The notes under the pieces were generated by a model, which was given only the letters and a program-made list of their open reading frames with translations, searched no databases and was not told the origin of the DNA. This document shows positions 36,894 through 44,737 of a DNA stretch of 64,000 bases, piece by piece; position 1 is the first letter of the stretch, and every line of letters starts with the position of its first letter. A program made the translations under genes and the position numbers. This DNA comes from Corynebacterium genitalium ATCC 33030. GTDB taxonomy: Bacteria > Actinomycetota > Actinomycetes > Mycobacteriales > Mycobacteriaceae. Where the stretch lies: assembly GCF_000143825.1 (NCBI RefSeq), contig NZ_CM000961.1, positions 1,447,448 to 1,511,447 on the forward strand. The letters are read 5' to 3'.

Positions 36894-36922
36894 CGTCGAA
36901 AAGCAATAATTGCTTATCGACG
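36894..36922 (+). other. Hairpin formed by an inverted pair of the 11-bp word after infB
   Basis: CGTCGAAAAGCAAT (36894-36907) faces ATTGCTTATCGACG (36909-36922). The 14-bp arms pair except for one A-A position, the base that varies in the word. It begins one base after the infB stop codon. Confidence 0.75.
36912..36922 (-). repeat. CGTCGATAAGC word, copy 5
   Basis: Intergenic, right arm of the hairpin after infB. Confidence 0.8.
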
Positions 36923-36934
36923 ATTCCCCGGCAG

Positions 36935-36973
36935 CGCCCCGCGACGAGAGAGACCCCTCTCGCGCGGGGCGTT
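36935..36973 (+). terminator. Probable terminator after infB
   Basis: CGCCCCGCG plus CGAGAG pairs with CTCTCG plus CGCGGGGCG, with a single bulged A. Only two T residues follow, so termination may be partial before rbfA. Confidence 0.6.
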
Positions 36974-37041
36974 GTGCATGCGCGGGGTAGAGTGGTGGCT
37001 TGAATTGACGGCAGCTCAACGTGAGTCAAGGAGTGGTTACT

Positions 37042-37482
37042 GTGGCGGATAACACGCGCGCACAACGACTAGCTAAAAGGATCCAGACGATTGTCGCTAG
37101 CGCTATTGAGCGCCAGATCAAGGATCGCCGGCTGGAGCTTGTCACAGTGACCGATGTCCGTGTGACCGGTGACCTCCACGACGCGACGGTGTACTACACG
37201 GTGCGCGGCGAGGGCATTGATGATGAGCCTGATTACGACGCTGCTGCAGAGGCACTCACCCGCCACAAGGGACAGCTACGCAAGATTGTCGGTGAGGAGC
37301 TGGGCGTTCGGTTCACTCCGACGTTGACGTTTGAGCTGGACACGGTTCCGGAGGCGTCGGCACGCATGGAAGAGCTGCTGGCCCGTGCCCGCGCGCGCGA
37401 CGAAGAGCTCGCGGAGCTGAAAAAGAACGCGCAGCCTGCTGGTGCCGCTGACCCCTACAAGACCCGAGCGGGGGACGAGTAA
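37042..37482 (+). CDS. rbfA: Ribosome-binding factor A
   Basis: RbfA is a KH-fold factor for late 30S maturation. The 146-residue protein begins [20 protein letters not shown] and contains [20 protein letters not shown] 37042 is preferred over GTG 37021 because AAGGAG lies eight bases before it. Its stop codon overlaps the next start by one base (TAATG). Confidence 0.94.
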   Translation: MADNTRAQRLAKRIQTIVASAIERQIKDRRLELVTVTDVRVTGDLHDATVYYTVRGEGIDDEPDYDAAAEALTRHKGQLRKIVGEELGVRFTPTLTFELDTVPEASARMEELLARARARDEELAELKKNAQPAGAADPYKTRAGDE

Positions 37483-38480
37483 TGGCCGCAATGCCCGGTT
37501 TGTTCGCGCCGGGTGAAGGCCAGTTCGCCGCGGTTGCGCAGCGCCTGAGCGAAGCTCCCGTCGTGCACGTGGTGACCCATATCCGCCCGGACGCAGACGC
37601 CATCGGGTCCGCATCGGCGCTCGCTCTCGGTCTGCAGTCGATCGGCGTGGAGGCGACGGTGCGCATTGGCCAGCACGAGGAGATCCCGGAGAACTTGGCG
37701 ACGATCCCGGGTGTCACCGATGTCATCCTCGGCGAGCCACTGCCCGCAGACGGCTTGGTGGTGACCACTGATTGCGCTTCAATTGACCGCACTGGGTCTT
37801 ACCGCTCGGTGATCCAGCAGGAGCGTGACCGGGTCGTGGTCATTGACCACCACGAGTCCAACCCAGGCTTTGGAAGTATGAACTTGGTCTTGCCCTCGGA
37901 GTCCACGACCGTGATCATCCGCGAGCTGTTCGGGCATTTGGGTGTGGAGATCACCCCGGAGATGGCTTACTGTCTGTACGCCGGTTTGGTGACCGACACG
38001 GGCAGTTTCCGCTGGGGCACCCCGCGGATGCACCTGCTCGCCGCTGAGCTGATGGGACTGGGCGTGGAACCGCGCTCTGCCGCGATGGCGCTCATGGATG
38101 CGGTCTCTGCTGAGGATCTGCGCTTGATGGGTGCTGTCATGGCCGGAATGGAGACCCGTGTGGCCGGCCACCACACCATGTCGGTGCTGGCTATTGATGA
38201 CGAGCATCTGCACGGCATGAACCAGACCGCTGTGGAATCCATCATCGAGTACTCCCGCGCGCTGACCGGCAGCGACATCGGTGTGGTGTTCAAGGAGCTC
38301 CACCCCGGTTATTGGTCGGTGTCGCTGCGCTCCAGCGTGGTGAATGTCGCCGAGATCGCTGCAGTGCACGGCGGCGGCGGACATATCCCGGCGGCCGGTT
38401 ATTCGGCCCGCGGTCCTGTCGCAGACGCTATCGATGCGCTGCACGCGACCGTGGCTGCCCTCGACGCGACGGCGCTGTGA
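37482..38480 (+). CDS. nrnA: DHH-family oligoribonuclease / pAp phosphatase (NrnA-like)
   Basis: This DHH-DHHA1 phosphoesterase degrades nanoRNAs and 3'-phosphoadenosine 5'-phosphate in related bacteria. Motifs are VTHIRPDADAIGSA, VVTTDCASIDR, VVIDHHES and GLVTDTGSFRW, with the DHHA1 motif HGGGGHIPAAGYS at the C-terminus. The length is 332 aa. It overlaps rbfA by one base and is followed within three bases by the MATE gene; the order matches Rv2838c-Rv2836c. Confidence 0.93.
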   Translation: MAAMPGLFAPGEGQFAAVAQRLSEAPVVHVVTHIRPDADAIGSASALALGLQSIGVEATVRIGQHEEIPENLATIPGVTDVILGEPLPADGLVVTTDCASIDRTGSYRSVIQQERDRVVVIDHHESNPGFGSMNLVLPSESTTVIIRELFGHLGVEITPEMAYCLYAGLVTDTGSFRWGTPRMHLLAAELMGLGVEPRSAAMALMDAVSAEDLRLMGAVMAGMETRVAGHHTMSVLAIDDEHLHGMNQTAVESIIEYSRALTGSDIGVVFKELHPGYWSVSLRSSVVNVAEIAAVHGGGGHIPAAGYSARGPVADAIDALHATVAALDATAL

Positions 38481-38483
38481 CCT

Positions 38484-39779
38484 GTGGTTGAATCGCCTGC
38501 TGAAACTGTCACTGCGCGCCGAGTTCTCGCTTTGGCGCTGCCTGCGCTTGGTGTGCTTGCGGCCAACCCGCTGTATCTCTTGCTGGACACAGCCGTCATC
38601 GGCCGGCTGGGAGCAGGTGAGCTCGCTGCGCTTGCCGCCGGCGCGACCGTGCAGTCGACGGTGACCACGCAGCTGACGTTCCTCTCTTACGGAACCACGG
38701 CGCGTTCCTCCCGGTTCTACGGTGCGGGGAAGAAGGAAGATGCCGTGGCCGAAGGCGTCCAGGCGACGTGGGTGGCCATGGGGGTCGGGTTGTTGCTGGC
38801 CACCATCGTGTGGCTGTTCGCCCGCCCGATCGCGCTGTTCCTCACCAACGACTCCGCCACCGCAGACCTTGCTGCGAACTGGATGCACGTCGCCGCCATC
38901 GCGATCCCGCTGACGTTGATCATCATGGCGGGCAACGGCTGGCTGCGCGGGATCCAGAACACCAAGCTGCCGTTCTATCTGACCCTGTGCGGACTCATCC
39001 CCGGCGCGGCGGCGCTGCCGCTGCTGGTCAACCGCTTCGGGCTCGTGGGGTCGGCGTGGGCGAATGTGATCGGCATGGGCATTACGGCCGCAGGATTCCT
39101 TATTGCGCTGACCCGGTCCCACAACGGCGGGTGGGCTCCCGACTTCGCGGTCATCCGCCGCCAGCTGGTGCTCGGACGTGACCTGATCCTGCGGTCTCTG
39201 TCGTTCCAGGTGGCTTTCGTCTCCGCAGCGGCGGTGGCAGGGCGCGTGGGTGTCGCTGCGTTGGCGGCGCACCAGATCATGCTGCAGTTGTGGAACTTCC
39301 TCACCCTGGTGCTCGACTCGCTGGCGATTGCCGCCCAGACAATGACGGGGTCCGCGCTGGGCACCGGCCGGGTGCAGGACGCGCGCCGGGTGGGGGAGCA
39401 GGTGACCAAACTCTCCGCCGGGTTCGCGTTCCTCCTCGCCGCTGTCTTCGCCATCGGTGGGCCGCTGATCCGCGGGCTATTCACCACGGACGCTTCTGTT
39501 CTCGACGTCATGGCCACACCGTGGTGGCTGCTCATCGCCATGATCGTGGCAGGCGGAGTGCTCTTCGCGCTCGACGGCGTGCTGCTCGGCGCCAGCGATG
39601 CGGCGTTCCTACGCAACCTCACCATCGGTTCGGTGCTCCTTGGATTCCTGCCCGGCGTACTCATCGCCTACTGGGCTGGCACTGGTCTGACAGGAATCTG
39701 GGCGGGGTTGGCCGCGATGATCGCGATCCGGCTCGCTGGTGTCATCTGGCGTTTCACGTCGATGCGGTGGGCGCAGTGA
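38484..39779 (+). CDS. MATE-family efflux transporter (DinF-like)
   Basis: The 431-residue protein has about 12 hydrophobic segments and MATE family sequences such as ALPALGVLAANPLYLLLDTA and the second-half start with AALAAHQIMLQLWNF. MATE proteins export organic cations using a proton or sodium gradient; the substrate is unknown. The GTG start follows nrnA by three bases, so it belongs to the rimP-to-dinF cluster. Confidence 0.88.
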   Translation: MVESPAETVTARRVLALALPALGVLAANPLYLLLDTAVIGRLGAGELAALAAGATVQSTVTTQLTFLSYGTTARSSRFYGAGKKEDAVAEGVQATWVAMGVGLLLATIVWLFARPIALFLTNDSATADLAANWMHVAAIAIPLTLIIMAGNGWLRGIQNTKLPFYLTLCGLIPGAAALPLLVNRFGLVGSAWANVIGMGITAAGFLIALTRSHNGGWAPDFAVIRRQLVLGRDLILRSLSFQVAFVSAAAVAGRVGVAALAAHQIMLQLWNFLTLVLDSLAIAAQTMTGSALGTGRVQDARRVGEQVTKLSAGFAFLLAAVFAIGGPLIRGLFTTDASVLDVMATPWWLLIAMIVAGGVLFALDGVLLGASDAAFLRNLTIGSVLLGFLPGVLIAYWAGTGLTGIWAGLAAMIAIRLAGVIWRFTSMRWAQ

Positions 39780-39787
39780 GCAGCGGT

Positions 39788-39793
39788 TAGAGT
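39788..39793 (+). promoter_or_regulatory. -10 box of the phosphoesterase-pptT operon
   Basis: TAGAGT lies nine bases before ATG 39803. Confidence 0.4.
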
Positions 39794-39802
39794 GAACTCA
39801 CC

Positions 39803-40621
39803 ATGACTACCGCGACCAGCACGACCAGCACGCTGTGGGCAGTTTCGGACCTTCACCTCACTGTGAAAGCGAACCGGCCATGGCTAGATGAAATCCAGCC
39901 GCAGGATCCCTCCGACTGGCTCATCGTTGCCGGCGACGTCGCCGAGCGCACTGACCTGGTGGTTCGTGTCATGGCGAAACTCGCTGAGAGGTTCGACACT
40001 GTCGTATGGGTTCCGGGAAACCATGAACTCTTCAGCCGCAGTATGGATAGGTACAAGGGGAGGGAGAAGTACGCGGATCTCGTCGCAAAGCTGCGTGCTT
40101 TAGGTGTGATCACCCCGGAGGACCCGTACCCCGTTTTCGGGGGCGTGACCATCGTGCCTTTGTTCACGCTGTATGACTACTCGTTCCGCATGCCCACCAT
40201 GACTGTGGAGGAAGCGCTCGAGTCGGCGCACGCGCAGCAGATCGTACTGACTGACGAAGTGGCTATCGCGCCGTTTGTCGACATTCGTGCGTGGTGCTGG
40301 GACCGCTTGGCGTACTCCACCCGCCGGCTGTCGCGCATTGAAGGCGAGACCATCCTGGTCAACCACTGGCCCCTGGTGCAGGAACCGACGAACTACATGA
40401 TGTTCCGTGAGATCGCGCTGTGGTGCGGCACCCGGCACACGCGCGGCTGGGCCAAGCGCTACAACGCGCGCGCTGTCATTTACGGTCACCTGCACATGCC
40501 CGGCGTGCAGCGGATCGACGACGTCGACCACATCGAGGTCTCTCTCGGCTACCCCGAAGAATGGAAGCGTCAGACCAACCGTCCCACGTGGCCGTACCCG
40601 GTGATGGAGGTGCAGCAGTGA
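39803..40621 (+). CDS. Calcineurin-like metallophosphoesterase
   Basis: The 272-residue protein carries the binuclear metal motifs AVSDLHL (Asp, His), VAGDVAE (Asp), VPGNHELF (Asn, His), VNHWPL (His) and YGHLHMPGV (His). The substrate is unknown; in M. tuberculosis the homologue Rv2795c also precedes pptT. Its TGA overlaps the pptT GTG as GTGA, so the two are coupled. Confidence 0.92.
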   Translation: MTTATSTTSTLWAVSDLHLTVKANRPWLDEIQPQDPSDWLIVAGDVAERTDLVVRVMAKLAERFDTVVWVPGNHELFSRSMDRYKGREKYADLVAKLRALGVITPEDPYPVFGGVTIVPLFTLYDYSFRMPTMTVEEALESAHAQQIVLTDEVAIAPFVDIRAWCWDRLAYSTRRLSRIEGETILVNHWPLVQEPTNYMMFREIALWCGTRHTRGWAKRYNARAVIYGHLHMPGVQRIDDVDHIEVSLGYPEEWKRQTNRPTWPYPVMEVQQ

Positions 40622-41319
40622 TCGACAAAGAGCTGTTCCCTGACCCGGCGCGGGTGGTGTACATGCGGATCGACGACACCGCAGAGACCACCGACCTGAC
40701 CAACTACAACGACCTGCATCCAGAGGAGAGGGTGGTGGTCAGCCGGGCCGTCGACATTCGGAAGAGTGAGTTCGGCGATGCCCGCTGGTGCGCTCACCGC
40801 GCGCTGCAGGAGCTCGGGTTGGAATCGGCGGGCTCGATCCTGAAGGGTGAGAAGGGAATGCCGCTGTGGCCAGACGGTTACACAGGCTCCCTTACCCACA
40901 CGGAAGGTTTGCGCGTTGCCGTCGCCGCCCCGTCGAGCGAGTTGCTCTCCGTCGGCATTGACGCTGAGCCCGCCGAGCCGTTGCCCGAAGGCGTGCTCGA
41001 CCAGATCGCACGCTCAACCGAACGCCACTGGGTGGATAAGCAAAAGTCTGCGGGCATTGCGTGGGCAGACCGCCTGTTGTTCTGCGCGAAGGAAGCGACC
41101 TATAAGGCGTGGTTCCCCATGGCGCGGCAGTGGCTCGGTTTCGAAGATGCCGAGATCGAAATCCGCTCCGACGGCACCTTCATCGCGTACCTCCTGGTGC
41201 GGCCCACTCCGGTCCCGTATATCCGCGGCCGGTGGGTCGTGCGCGGAGGGTACGTCTACGCCTCGACGTTCGTGCCGGCGTTACAGCGTCGAGGGACGGG
41301 CGACAAAGAGCGTCGATAA
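40618..41319 (+). CDS. pptT: 4'-phosphopantetheinyl transferase PptT
   Basis: This Sfp-type transferase activates carrier proteins of mycolate (Pks13) and other synthases by adding phosphopantetheine from CoA. The 233-residue protein shows GSLTHTEGLRVAVAA, the magnesium motif VGIDAEPAEPL and FCAKEATYKAWFP. The GTG start overlaps the phosphoesterase stop. The stop TAA lies inside a CGTCGATAAGC word, and the last 39 bp overlap the convergent truB. Confidence 0.93.
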   Translation: MIDKELFPDPARVVYMRIDDTAETTDLTNYNDLHPEERVVVSRAVDIRKSEFGDARWCAHRALQELGLESAGSILKGEKGMPLWPDGYTGSLTHTEGLRVAVAAPSSELLSVGIDAEPAEPLPEGVLDQIARSTERHWVDKQKSAGIAWADRLLFCAKEATYKAWFPMARQWLGFEDAEIEIRSDGTFIAYLLVRPTPVPYIRGRWVVRGGYVYASTFVPALQRRGTGDKERR

Positions 41320-42201
41320 GCGCTTGCCCTTTTCGCGGACAAGCGCCACGGCGCGGCCATCCGGTCCCACAGCGGCGTGAACGCCGTCGAGCCCGCGCGG
41401 CTCGAGCCACTTGCCCATGGCCAGCGCAGCGAATTCGTCAGCGGTGACGTTCAGGACAGGCCACGCAGCGGTGAGTGCTTCATCGAGCGAGAGCGACAAC
41501 GCGGGGGAGTCCTCGAGCCGCTCGAGCGTGCGCGCGTGCTCCAACGTGAAAGGGCCGACTGCTTCACGGCGCAGCGCCGTCAGGTGCCCACCCACTCCGA
41601 GCGTCTCGCCCATGTCCCGGGCGAGCGAGCGGATATACGTTCCCGAAGAGCAGTGCACCCGTGCATCCACGTCGACGAAGGAACCCTCGCGGCGGATGCC
41701 GGCGACGTCGAAAGAGAACACTGTCACCGGCCGCGCCGGGATGTTCACCTCTTTGCCTTCGCGGACGAGCTCGTGGGCGCGCTTGCCGTCGATTTTGATG
41801 GCGGAGACTTTCGACGGCACCTGCATGATCTCCCCGGTGAGTGCAGTGACCTGTTCCATGATCTGTTCGTCGGTGAGCGTGGACGCGTCGGTCTCAGCGA
41901 GGACGTCGCCCTCGGCATCGTCGGTCGTGGTGGACGCACCGAGGCGGATCGTGGTCGCATAGACCTTGTCATCGGCCACCAGGTGCGCAAGCAGCTTCGT
42001 GCCGCGCTCAATGCCCGCGACCAGCACACCAGTGGCCATCGGGTCGAGCGTTCCCGCATGTCCCACCTTGCGCGTTCCGAAGAACCTGCGTAGCTGCGCG
42101 ACCACATCGTGGCTGGTCATTCCTGCCGGTTTATCCACGACGACAATGCCGGAATTCGCCAGCGGATCGGTGTGGTTGGCGGTCTGCGCATCAGAGTTCA
42201 T
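41281..42201 (-). CDS. truB: tRNA pseudouridine-55 synthase TruB
   Basis: TruB makes pseudouridine 55 in the T arm of tRNA. The 306-residue protein has GIVVVDKPAGMTSHDVV and the catalytic GHAGTLDPMATGVL with Asp53, plus a C-terminal domain typical of actinobacterial TruB. ATG 42201 has TAGGGT seven bases upstream. It is divergent from ribF across 31 bp and overlaps pptT at its 3' end by 39 bp. Confidence 0.96.
   Translation of the reverse strand: MNSDAQTANHTDPLANSGIVVVDKPAGMTSHDVVAQLRRFFGTRKVGHAGTLDPMATGVLVAGIERGTKLLAHLVADDKVYATTIRLGASTTTDDAEGDVLAETDASTLTDEQIMEQVTALTGEIMQVPSKVSAIKIDGKRAHELVREGKEVNIPARPVTVFSFDVAGIRREGSFVDVDARVHCSSGTYIRSLARDMGETLGVGGHLTALRREAVGPFTLEHARTLERLEDSPALSLSLDEALTAAWPVLNVTADEFAALAMGKWLEPRGLDGVHAAVGPDGRAVALVREKGKRLSTLFVARPSTL
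41311..41321 (+). repeat. CGTCGATAAGC word, copy 6
   Basis: Contains the pptT stop codon and lies in the pptT/truB overlap. Confidence 0.8.
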
Positions 42202-42208
42202 GGATCCA

Positions 42209-42214
42209 ACCCTA
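42209..42214 (-). promoter_or_regulatory. Leaderless -10 box of truB
   Basis: The reverse strand reads TAGGGT seven bases before the ATG. Confidence 0.5.
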
Positions 42215-42219
42215 TGCAC

Positions 42220-42225
42220 TACTCT
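42220..42225 (+). promoter_or_regulatory. Leaderless -10 box of ribF
   Basis: TACTCT lies seven bases before GTG 42233. Confidence 0.5.
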
Positions 42226-42232
42226 GGCGCGG

Positions 42233-43192
42233 GTGGATATTTTGTCTGGGCTCGAGGACATTCCCGCTGATCTTAAGGACCCGGTAGTCACCATCGGCGT
42301 GTTCGACGGTGTGCACCGCGGCCACCAGATGCTGATCAACCGGGCGGTCGAGCACGCCCAAGCGGCCGGAGTGCCCAGCGTGGTCATGACGTTCGACCCG
42401 CACCCCGTCGCCGTGTTCGCGCCCGACCAGACACCGCCTGTATTGCTTCCGCTCGCCGAGCGCGCTCGTCTCATCGCGGACCTCGGAGTGGACTACATGC
42501 TCGTCATCGACTTCACCCGGGAGCTCGCAGGAGAGAGCCCGGAGGAGTACTTCGAGTCGGTGATCGTCAATAAGCTGCACGCCTCCCGCGTTGTCGTCGG
42601 CGAGAATTTCACATTCGGCGCAGGCGCCTCCGGTACCGCGCAGACCATGCTGGCGCTCGGTGAAAAGTACCGCGTCGACGTCGATGTCGTTTCCTTGCTT
42701 TTCGACGGATCCGCCCGCATCTGCTCCACCTCCATCCGCTCCGCCTTGCGCGACGGTGACGTCGCCGGGGCAGCCGAATTCCTGGGGAGGGAATTCTCCA
42801 TCACCGCCCCGGTGGAGCGCGGTGCCGGCCGCGGCGGGCGCGAACTGGGCTACCCGACAGCGAACCAGTACGTCGCCGATACCGGTGCTGTGCCTGGTGA
42901 CGGGGTCTACGCCGGCTGGTTCACTGTCCTCGACTCCTCACCTCTCGACGGGGACATGGAACCTGGAATCCGCTATGCGGCTGCGATTTCGGTGGGCACT
43001 AACCCGACCTTCGGCGACGATCGCCGCAGCGTCGAATCGTTCGTCCTCGACCGCGATGCCGACCTTTATGACCGTCTCGCCCGCGTGGAGTTCATTGCCA
43101 AGGTGCGCGACATGGTCAAGTTCGACTCTGTCGACGAACTACTGGAGAACATGGCCCGCGATGTCGCACGGGTCCGCGACATTCTTTCCTAG
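42233..43192 (+). CDS. ribF: Bifunctional riboflavin kinase / FAD synthetase
   Basis: RibF converts riboflavin to FMN and then FAD. The 319-residue protein has the N-terminal nucleotidyltransferase domain (IGVFDGVHRGHQ, FDPHPVAVF) and the C-terminal flavokinase domain (GRELGYPTANQ, GDGVYAGW, VGTNPTFGD). GTG 42233 starts the family N-terminus and fits the leaderless spacing; the frame is open further upstream but that region is truB antisense. Confidence 0.96.
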   Translation: MDILSGLEDIPADLKDPVVTIGVFDGVHRGHQMLINRAVEHAQAAGVPSVVMTFDPHPVAVFAPDQTPPVLLPLAERARLIADLGVDYMLVIDFTRELAGESPEEYFESVIVNKLHASRVVVGENFTFGAGASGTAQTMLALGEKYRVDVDVVSLLFDGSARICSTSIRSALRDGDVAGAAEFLGREFSITAPVERGAGRGGRELGYPTANQYVADTGAVPGDGVYAGWFTVLDSSPLDGDMEPGIRYAAAISVGTNPTFGDDRRSVESFVLDRDADLYDRLARVEFIAKVRDMVKFDSVDELLENMARDVARVRDILS

Positions 43193-43211
43193 CTCGCCTG
43201 CGCCTAACGGC

Positions 43212-43217
43212 TAGTGT
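43212..43217 (+). promoter_or_regulatory. Leaderless -10 box of the nucleoside hydrolase gene
   Basis: TAGTGT lies eight bases before ATG 43226. Confidence 0.45.
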
Positions 43218-43225
43218 GGTGTCCC

Positions 43226-44194
43226 ATGAGCAAAAAGATGATTCTGGATCTGGACACCGGCATCGACGACGCGCTCGCCTTGGCGTACGCCCTCGGTTCC
43301 GAGGAAGTCGACCTCATCGGTGTGACCGGCACTTATGGCAACGTGCTGGTGGACACCGGTGTGCGCAACTCCCTTGCCATCCTCGAATTGTTCGGCCGCA
43401 CCGGCGTGCCGGTCTTTGCGGGACCGGACCACGCGCGTGTGAAGGACTCCTTTGAGGTGCTGGAGATCTCCGAGTTCATCCACGGAGTCAACGGCGTGGG
43501 CGAGGCTCAGCTGCCGGAGCCGACTCGCTCGGTGGAGGAAAAGTCCGCGGTGGACTTCCTCGTGGAGTCGGTGGAACAGTACGGAGACGACCTGGTCATT
43601 GTCCCGACAGGCCCGTCGACGACGATTGCCGCAGCGATTGAGGCGAGTGAGACCTTCGCTGAGAAAGCCCACATTGTCATGATGGGCGGTGCGCTGACCG
43701 TCCCCGGCAACGTGGCACCGTGGGCCGAGGCGAACGTCAACCAGGACCCCGAAGCTACTGATTTGCTCTTCCGCCGGGCGAAGGACGTCACCATGATCGG
43801 CCTGGACGTCACCCTGCAGACGTTGCTCACCTACGAAGAGACCGCGAAGTGGGAAGCACTGGGCACCCCGGGCGGAGACTTCTTAGCCGCTGCCACGAAC
43901 TACTACATCAAGGCCTACGACACCACGGCCCCGCACCTGGGTGGCTGCGGCCTGCACGACCCGCTGGCTGTCGGTGTGGCGATTGACCCGTCGCTGGTGA
44001 CCACCATCGACATCAACCTCAAGGTCGACACAGAAGGGGAGACCCGCGGCCGCACAATCGGCGACGAGACCCGGCTGAATGACGAGGAGAAGACGGCGCG
44101 GGTTGCTGTTGGCGTCGATAAGCAGCGCTTCTTGGATGAGTTCATGCGGCGCATTACCGCGCTTGCCGCGAACTCCTCGCGCAGTGGCGATTAG
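43226..44194 (+). CDS. Inosine/uridine-preferring nucleoside hydrolase
   Basis: This calcium-dependent hydrolase cleaves ribonucleosides to base and ribose for salvage. The N-terminal calcium motif LDLDTGIDDALAL (Asp10, Asp14, Asp15), the MMGGALTVPGN segment and the late HDPLAVGVAIDP are diagnostic of the IunH/Rih family. The length is 322 aa. The exact base preference cannot be read. It lies between ribF and rpsO and contains one CGTCGATAAGC word. Confidence 0.92.
   Translation: MSKKMILDLDTGIDDALALAYALGSEEVDLIGVTGTYGNVLVDTGVRNSLAILELFGRTGVPVFAGPDHARVKDSFEVLEISEFIHGVNGVGEAQLPEPTRSVEEKSAVDFLVESVEQYGDDLVIVPTGPSTTIAAAIEASETFAEKAHIVMMGGALTVPGNVAPWAEANVNQDPEATDLLFRRAKDVTMIGLDVTLQTLLTYEETAKWEALGTPGGDFLAAATNYYIKAYDTTAPHLGGCGLHDPLAVGVAIDPSLVTTIDINLKVDTEGETRGRTIGDETRLNDEEKTARVAVGVDKQRFLDEFMRRITALAANSSRSGD
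44113..44123 (+). repeat. CGTCGATAAGC word, copy 7
   Basis: Inside the nucleoside hydrolase gene, read as Gly-Val-Asp-Lys. Confidence 0.8.
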
Positions 44195-44319
44195 GATCTC
44201 GCGCGGCACGTGCGTTAACATGCTCATTCGGCCGTGAAACCAACGACTGTGGTCCGCAGCAGTCCTTCCCACGGCTAGATCCGATGATTGCGGACTGAAA
44301 CAAACAAGGAGAAACACTC

Positions 44320-44589
44320 ATGGCTCTTTCCACTGAGAAGAAGACTGAAATCCTCAAGGAGTACGGCGTCCACGAGACCGACACCGGCTCCCCGGAGGCT
44401 CAGGTCGCACTGCTGACCGAGCGCATCAACAACCTGACCGAGCACCTGAAGACCCACAAGCACGACCACCACTCCCGTCGTGGCCTGCTGCTGCTCGTCG
44501 GTCGCCGCCGCGGTCTGCTGAAGTACCTGCGCGAGAACAACGTTGAGCGTTACCGTGACCTCATCGCTCGCCTGGGGCTGCGCCGCTAA
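44320..44589 (+). CDS. rpsO: 30S ribosomal protein S15
   Basis: S15 is a primary 16S rRNA binder. The 89-residue length and the segments [21 protein letters not shown] and [20 protein letters not shown] (in part) are standard. AAGGAG precedes the ATG. A strong terminator separates it from pnp, the usual partner gene. Confidence 0.98.
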   Translation: MALSTEKKTEILKEYGVHETDTGSPEAQVALLTERINNLTEHLKTHKHDHHSRRGLLLLVGRRRGLLKYLRENNVERYRDLIARLGLRR

Positions 44590-44619
44590 GCCCACGCGCT
44601 GAAGTGCACAGCGCCTCGT

Positions 44620-44648
44620 GCCCAGTTCGTCTGAACTGGGCATTTTTC
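44620..44648 (+). terminator. Rho-independent terminator after rpsO
   Basis: GCCCAGTTC pairs with GAACTGGGC across a GTCT loop and is followed by ATTTTT. Confidence 0.92.
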
Positions 44649-44737
44649 ATGCCCACCTGGTAGTATGCCGGGGTGTTGCAAGTCAAACATGCGGCGGCAC
44701 CGATGATCGCCGAATCAACCCCCCAGAAAGGGATCTT

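Noticed and set aside
34041..37019. 992-codon open frame on the strand opposite infB
   Set aside because: It is antisense to a certain infB gene, has low-complexity composition dictated by that gene and no family motif. Long shadows are expected in GC-rich DNA.
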